From: CBDUSL01 sp965370265
GTDB taxonomy: Bacteria > Patescibacteriota > Patescibacteriia > JAXHNJ01
Assembly (NCBI GenBank): GCA_965370265.1
Contig: CBDUSL010000013.1
Location: forward strand, 1 to 15,823
DNA length: 15,823 nt
Direction of reading: 5' to 3'
Position numbers and translations under genes: made by a program. Below, piece by piece: positions 12,477-15,823 of this stretch. Numbering within the stretch: the stretch's first letter is position 1; the number at the start of each line of letters is the position of its first letter. Under the pieces are notes generated by a model that saw nothing but the letters and a program-made list of their open reading frames with translations, was not told the origin of the DNA and ran no database searches.

Positions 12477-13469
12477 ATGATAATTTTTCTTCATGGGCCG
12501 GATAGCTACCGGTCCAGACAAAGGTTAAAATTTTACCGTGAGGGGTTTAAGAAAAAATATGACCCTCAGGGTTTGAATATCGAAGTTTTAGAAGGAGAGA
12601 AATTAAAGCTTGAAGAGTTTAGAAACAAACTAGGCAACCAAGGCCTCTTAGTCAAAAAGAGACTGGTTATTGTGGAAGAATTAATTGGCAAGAATAAGGC
12701 TAAAAAAATACAGGAAGAGATAACGGCTTATTTAAAAGAAAACAGGCTAAGCGAAGATGAGATACTGATTTTCTGGGAAGAGGATTTGAGCGGCGGCTGG
12801 AGCAAAGGAAAAAAGAAAAGTGGGGCAACAGGCAAACTGGTTAAGTATTTACAAAAAGAAGCCAAAATGGAAGAGTTTGAATTGTTAACCGGTCATAAGT
12901 TAAGCGCCTGGGCCGAGCGTGAATTTAATAAAAAAAGAGGAAGGATAGAAAAACCAGCCCTCAATCTTTTAGTTGCTTTGGTCGGCAGCAACCTCTGGCA
13001 AATGAATAATGAAATTGAAAAACTAATTAATTACAAAAAAGGAAAAATAATTGACAAAGAAGACGTAAGCATGTTTGTTAAGGCCAAGTATGATACGGAT
13101 GTGTTTAAACTGACCGATATGATCGCCGAAAAAAAAGGAAAAGCAGCCCTAAAACTTATTCGGGATCAGATTATGAGCGGAGAAAACGAACTTTACCTTT
13201 TGGCGATGTTAACCAGACTTTTTCGTATCTTGGTTCAGGTAAAGGAGGTTTCAAAAGAAGAAAATAATCACTATACTATTGCTTCCAGATTAAAGCTTCA
13301 TCCCTTTGTCGCTCAGAAATCACTGGCCCAGGTTAATAATTTTACCCTTAATGAATTAAAAGAGATTTACGGAAAGCTTTTAGAGATTGACCTTAAAATA
13401 AAAACAAGCCAGACGGATCCAAGAGTTCTTTTTGACTTGTTTATGCTGGAAACTATGGGCCTAACTTAG
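12477..13469 (+). CDS. holA: DNA polymerase III delta subunit
   Basis: The 330-residue protein matches the clamp-loader delta subunit, which opens the beta sliding clamp, in length and layout. The N terminus IIFLHGPDSYRSRQRLKFY (2-20) corresponds to the family's LLYGEEPYL-like start. LVKKRLVIVEEL (58-69) and the later GSNLWQMNNEIEKLINY (170-186) match the family's GNDLRxLxNELEKL signature. The C-terminal domain has LLAMLTRLFRILVQVKEV (241-258) and ends in the helical region with EIDLKIKTSQTDPR. A Lys/Gly-rich insertion (GGWSKGKKKSGATGK, 106-120) replaces a usually shorter segment. The stop codon overlaps that of the convergent rpsT gene. A -10 box just upstream suggests a leaderless mRNA. Confidence 0.88.
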   Translation: MIIFLHGPDSYRSRQRLKFYREGFKKKYDPQGLNIEVLEGEKLKLEEFRNKLGNQGLLVKKRLVIVEELIGKNKAKKIQEEITAYLKENRLSEDEILIFWEEDLSGGWSKGKKKSGATGKLVKYLQKEAKMEEFELLTGHKLSAWAEREFNKKRGRIEKPALNLLVALVGSNLWQMNNEIEKLINYKKGKIIDKEDVSMFVKAKYDTDVFKLTDMIAEKKGKAALKLIRDQIMSGENELYLLAMLTRLFRILVQVKEVSKEENNHYTIASRLKLHPFVAQKSLAQVNNFTLNELKEIYGKLLEIDLKIKTSQTDPRVLFDLFMLETMGLT

Positions 13470-13477
13470 GCTTTTTT
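13459..13477 (+). terminator. Minimal terminator at the end of holA
   Basis: GCCTA and TAGGC around a three-base loop, followed by six T residues (13472-13477), form a very small terminator-like hairpin. The stop codons of holA and rpsT both lie inside it. The stem is short, so efficiency is doubtful. Confidence 0.5.
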
Positions 13478-13738
13478 ATTTAAAGCATTTAACTTTTTCA
13501 TCAGCCGGGATTTTTTGCGAGCGGCTGTATTTTTTTTGATATAATCATGTTCAGTAGCCTTGTCATAAGCTTTGATGAGCTCTTTTGAAATTTTTTCCGC
13601 TTCGGATTTATTCTTAGTGGTTAAAGCTTTGCGAAAGCTAACATGAAGTTTTTTAATATTATTTTTTACCTTAAGATTACGCTCCCTTTTTTTCTTATTC
13701 TGGCGCAGGTCTTTAATGGCTGCTTGTTTAATAGGCAT
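13466..13738 (-). CDS. rpsT: 30S ribosomal protein S20
   Basis: The 90-residue basic, almost wholly helical protein matches S20, which binds 16S rRNA in the small subunit. It starts MPIKQAAIKDLRQNKKK, and the conserved C-terminal KKNTAARKKSRLMKKLNAL (68-86) is diagnostic. The length is typical. No Shine-Dalgarno is visible in the AT-rich leader. The stop codon (13468-13466) overlaps the holA stop, so the two genes converge with no spacer. The promoter (13771-13799) shares bases with the promoter of the divergent PurF-like gene. Confidence 0.95.
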   Translation of the reverse strand: MPIKQAAIKDLRQNKKKRERNLKVKNNIKKLHVSFRKALTTKNKSEAEKISKELIKAYDKATEHDYIKKNTAARKKSRLMKKLNALNKKA

Positions 13739-13770
13739 AGTTTAAATTATTATTTAAGTAAAGTAAAAAA

Positions 13771-13799
13771 AGTATAGCATGGCTCTTAGCATTTGACAA
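13771..13799 (-). promoter_or_regulatory. Promoter of rpsT
   Basis: On the minus strand -35 TTGTCA (13799-13794), a 17-base spacer and -10 TATACT (13776-13771) preceded by TGC make an extended -10. The -35 overlaps the -35 of the divergent gene by five bases. Confidence 0.7.
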
Positions 13800-13821
13800 C
13801 CCGGGAGTTTAAATATAAAAT
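13793..13821 (+). promoter_or_regulatory. Promoter of the PurF-like gene
   Basis: A perfect TTGACA (13793-13798), a 17-base spacer and TAAAAT (13816-13821) are present. The leader of about 50 bases ends in a strong GGAGG ribosome binding site. Confidence 0.75.
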
Positions 13822-13878
13822 AATAAGCTCTTTTAAGCGGAATGCACTTTTTATAATTAGACTAAAAGGAGGTTAGAG

Positions 13879-15369
13879 ATGAGTGGAATTTTTGGCATGA
13901 TAAATTGTGGAGAACAGCTTAAGCCAAAAAGACTGGTTACTTTGAGCCGTTTAGGGGCCACTTCTATTCAGCACCGCGGTCCGGGCTGGACAGGTATTTC
14001 CTACACCAACGGCGACCGAGTCTGGGCAGAGGACAAAAGTAAAAAGAGAGTGGAGAATTTTTTCACCCTTAAGTTGATGAACAAGATTCTGGATGACGAC
14101 CCGAAAGCCGTTTCCGTCATTGTTCAGCAGGCTTTGGTGGATATGCAGGGAAAGATAGATGCCCAGCCCCATTACGTGCGAAGTGTTCACGGCTCCTGGA
14201 GCCTGAGTGTAGACGGAGCCATTCCTCGGATTAATGAACTGAGGGAGCAGCTTAAGGGAGAGGATGTGATTTTTTATGGCAAGGCAATTGCCGAGTTCCT
14301 TCTTCTCTCAATCTTGCACGTTTACAAAAGCGGGCCGATGGACCTGGTAAAGGCCATGTCAGAGGTAATCAAAAAGACAAATGGAGTTTTCTCGGCTTGT
14401 CTGATGACTGGGGAGGCAGTTTACCTTTTCCGGGACCGATTTGCCGGCCAGCCCTTTTGGATTGCCCGTTTCGGCGGAGTTTATGTCTGGGCTTCTGAGA
14501 CTTGCGCCATTGACCAGATGCGATGGGTTTTGGGAGAACCTGGGCTTTTCCGGGTGATTAAGCCGGGCGAGATAATCCGGATTGATCACGCCGGTAACTT
14601 CGATGAAATTCCAGCCGCCGAACCAGCTGAAAAACTGAAGAGATGTGTCTTCAATCTTGTTTACACGGCCAGGCCGGACAGTCTGACTGAAAATCCGGAT
14701 ATTATTGACTGGACTTCACGCACTGCCTTGATTAAGACGGGGAAGGTCCAGACGATTGGCTCCCATCGGATAAGGGTGGCCCAGCTTTCTTTGGAACAGG
14801 GAGATATTCCTGAAGACTCTATTGTTATTTCAGTTCCGGCTTCCGGGGATTTTTACCAGGATGGGCTTAGCCATGCTTCAGGCGTTCCCATGCATTACGG
14901 TATTGTGAGAAATCCGTATGTGGGAAGAACTTTCCTGGGACCTTTACAGGAAGCAAGAGAAGAAATGGCTCTTTTGAAATTTAACCCCTTACCCGATCTT
15001 TTTTTCCGTCATCCAAATGTAGTGATAACGGATGACTCGATTGTCAGGGGAACGAATTTCAAGAAGATATGCTGGATGCTTCGCAATAGCGGAGCCGAAA
15101 AAATCCATCTCCGAATCGGCTCACCGCCCTATCGGGGGGTGTGTTGTTACGGTGGAGACACTCGGACAAAAGAGGAGCTTTTCGCCAATCAGTATCTTGG
15201 GGAAGATGGCCAGCCAGATATGGCTCGCATTGCTCAAGAAATCGGAGCCGATGAGGTAGTCTACCTCTCTCTGAAGAACCTGAAGAAATGCGTAGCTAAA
15301 GTCTCTGATCCGGATGACTATTGCTACTCTTGTTTCAACTGCCAAAAATGGCACGAAGAAAAAGAATAA
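13879..15369 (+). CDS. Amidophosphoribosyltransferase (PurF) homologue with degenerate glutaminase site
   Basis: The 496-residue protein aligns by eye with PurF from end to end. The phosphoribosyltransferase half is well kept: NPYVGRTFLGP (345-355), the PRPP loop VVITDDSIVRGTN (381-393) and RIGSPP (412-417). Cysteines match the Fe-S cluster positions of the B. subtilis type: RCVFNLVYTARPDS (255-268, Cys256), GVCCYGGDT (420-428) and YCYSCFNC (481-488). The N-terminal glutaminase half starts MSGIFG instead of MCGIFG, so the nucleophile Cys is Ser (codon AGT). The region around 75-115 lacks the usual VGHVRYST and HNG motifs, reading VDGAIP where NG is expected. ASETCAIDQ (205-213) is kept. PurF moves glutamine amide nitrogen onto PRPP in the first step of purine synthesis; this protein could at most use ammonia or have another role. 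It has a strong GGAGG site, its own promoter and terminator, and is clearly more GC-rich than polA and holA. Confidence 0.85.
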   Translation: MSGIFGMINCGEQLKPKRLVTLSRLGATSIQHRGPGWTGISYTNGDRVWAEDKSKKRVENFFTLKLMNKILDDDPKAVSVIVQQALVDMQGKIDAQPHYVRSVHGSWSLSVDGAIPRINELREQLKGEDVIFYGKAIAEFLLLSILHVYKSGPMDLVKAMSEVIKKTNGVFSACLMTGEAVYLFRDRFAGQPFWIARFGGVYVWASETCAIDQMRWVLGEPGLFRVIKPGEIIRIDHAGNFDEIPAAEPAEKLKRCVFNLVYTARPDSLTENPDIIDWTSRTALIKTGKVQTIGSHRIRVAQLSLEQGDIPEDSIVISVPASGDFYQDGLSHASGVPMHYGIVRNPYVGRTFLGPLQEAREEMALLKFNPLPDLFFRHPNVVITDDSIVRGTNFKKICWMLRNSGAEKIHLRIGSPPYRGVCCYGGDTRTKEELFANQYLGEDGQPDMARIAQEIGADEVVYLSLKNLKKCVAKVSDPDDYCYSCFNCQKWHEEKE

Positions 15370-15390
15370 TTTTTTAAGTACCTTTTACAA

Positions 15391-15416
15391 ACGGCGACAC
15401 CTAGTCGCCGTTTTTT
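15391..15416 (+). terminator. Terminator of the PurF-like gene
   Basis: ACGGCGAC (15391-15398) and GTCGCCGT (15404-15411) form a perfect 8-bp stem with a 5-base loop, followed by a T run to 15416. The stop codon of the convergent minus-strand gene (15403-15401) lies in the loop. Confidence 0.9.
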
Positions 15417-15820
15417 CTTTGGCTAATTATTGAAGACTTATATTTATCGGGTTTAAAAGGTTTTAGCCGGACAATTTCCGTATTTTCGCCTATATATTTG
15501 GGTAAATCTTTAGTAAAGTTTTTTTGGTCATAACCGAGGGCAATTATATCCGGCTTTATTTTTTTGATAATATTATATTTATTATCAAGATTTTCTTCAC
15601 CCAAAAAAGCCTTATTAACAAAATCAAGCTTTTGTATTGTTTTTAACCGAACCTCTTCGAGGTTATCTGGTTTCTGGCCTTTAATTTTTTTAACATTGTT
15701 GTCCCGGGCAACGATAACAGTCAAAAAACCGCCTAATTTATGGGCTTGTTTTAGAAAATATAAGTGACCGGGATGAAAATGGTCAAAAGTGCCAAAAACT
15801 AAGACTTTTTTGTTATTCAT
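15401..15820 (-). CDS. Cytidylyltransferase-like nucleotidyltransferase (RibL/TagD-like)
   Basis: The 139-residue protein has the HIGH-type nucleotidyltransferase motif FGTFDHFHPGH (9-19), then FLTVIVARDNNVKKIKG (32-48) and KPDIIALGYDQ (89-99). The VARD...VKK.KG...P and PDII.LGYDQ blocks are closest to what I remember of archaeal FAD synthetase RibL. Glycerol-3-phosphate cytidylyltransferase (TagD) shares the fold and the first motif. The C-terminal ISxT-like signal reads IISQRK (130-135) and does not decide the substrate. It probably transfers a nucleotide from ATP or CTP to a small phosphorylated substrate. The start codon is 3 bases from the window edge, so no upstream region can be judged. 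Its 3' end overlaps the PurF-like terminator. Confidence 0.8.
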   Translation of the reverse strand: MNNKKVLVFGTFDHFHPGHLYFLKQAHKLGGFLTVIVARDNNVKKIKGQKPDNLEEVRLKTIQKLDFVNKAFLGEENLDNKYNIIKKIKPDIIALGYDQKNFTKDLPKYIGENTEIVRLKPFKPDKYKSSIISQRKNGD

Positions 15821-15823
15821 GCT

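Noticed and set aside
13951..15354. Minus-strand frames of 76-79 codons and a plus-strand frame at 15032
   Set aside because: They are overlapping shadows of the PurF-like gene, common in GC-richer coding sequence.

Overview
The window looks like a piece of chromosome from a small-genome bacterium of the Patescibacteria (Candidate Phyla Radiation), probably Parcubacteria-like. This is inferred from four things: AT-rich coding sequence with short intergenic gaps; a 23S rRNA gene with lineage-specific helix expansions that is not preceded by a 16S gene; a secreted lamin-tail/PKD/OB-fold protein of a kind common in that group; and housekeeping proteins that are recognisable but divergent. The standard genetic code fits, because TGA serves as a stop. 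No phage, transposase, CRISPR array or integrase was seen.

Layout. Bases 1-2821 are most of a 23S rRNA gene on the minus strand; its 3' end runs off the left edge. Upstream of it lie a leader with a mutually exclusive terminator/antiterminator arrangement, a strong sigma70-type promoter, and a tRNA-Leu(UAG) gene, also on the minus strand. Divergent from these, on the plus strand, is a PRPP synthetase gene (prs, 3451-4506) with its own promoter and terminator. A promoter followed at once by an intrinsic terminator (4657-4738) then precedes a cluster of three genes: a four-helix-bundle (S23/IVS family) protein, a 721-residue surface-anchored lamin-tail/PKD/OB-fold protein, and an RsuA/RluB-family pseudouridine synthase. 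Next come a minus-strand DUF116-like protein and a minus-strand cysteine-rich zinc-ribbon protein, the latter divergent from polA (9308-12046). The same arrangement repeats for holA (12477-13469), which has a small CxxC protein divergent from it. holA converges on rpsT (S20) with overlapping stop codons. rpsT is divergent from a PurF-like gene (13879-15369), and a nucleotidyltransferase (RibL/TagD-like) on the minus strand closes the window.

How the parts relate. The content is mostly information processing (23S rRNA, tRNA, S20, a pseudouridine synthase, DNA polymerase I, DNA polymerase III delta) plus PRPP metabolism (PRPP synthetase and a PRPP-using PurF homologue). Promoters are easy to read: TTGACA with TAAAAT, TATAAT or TATACT, often with an extended -10 TGn. 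Three genes (the pseudouridine synthase, polA and holA) have a -10 box ending 5-6 bases before the ATG and no Shine-Dalgarno, which points to leaderless mRNAs. Others carry clear AAGGAG-type sites.

The most notable points are: the PurF homologue whose N-terminal nucleophile Cys is Ser and whose other glutaminase motifs are also eroded, while its phosphoribosyltransferase loop and candidate Fe-S cysteines remain; the attenuator-like leader of a solitary 23S gene; and the unusually short promoter-terminator unit at 4657-4738.
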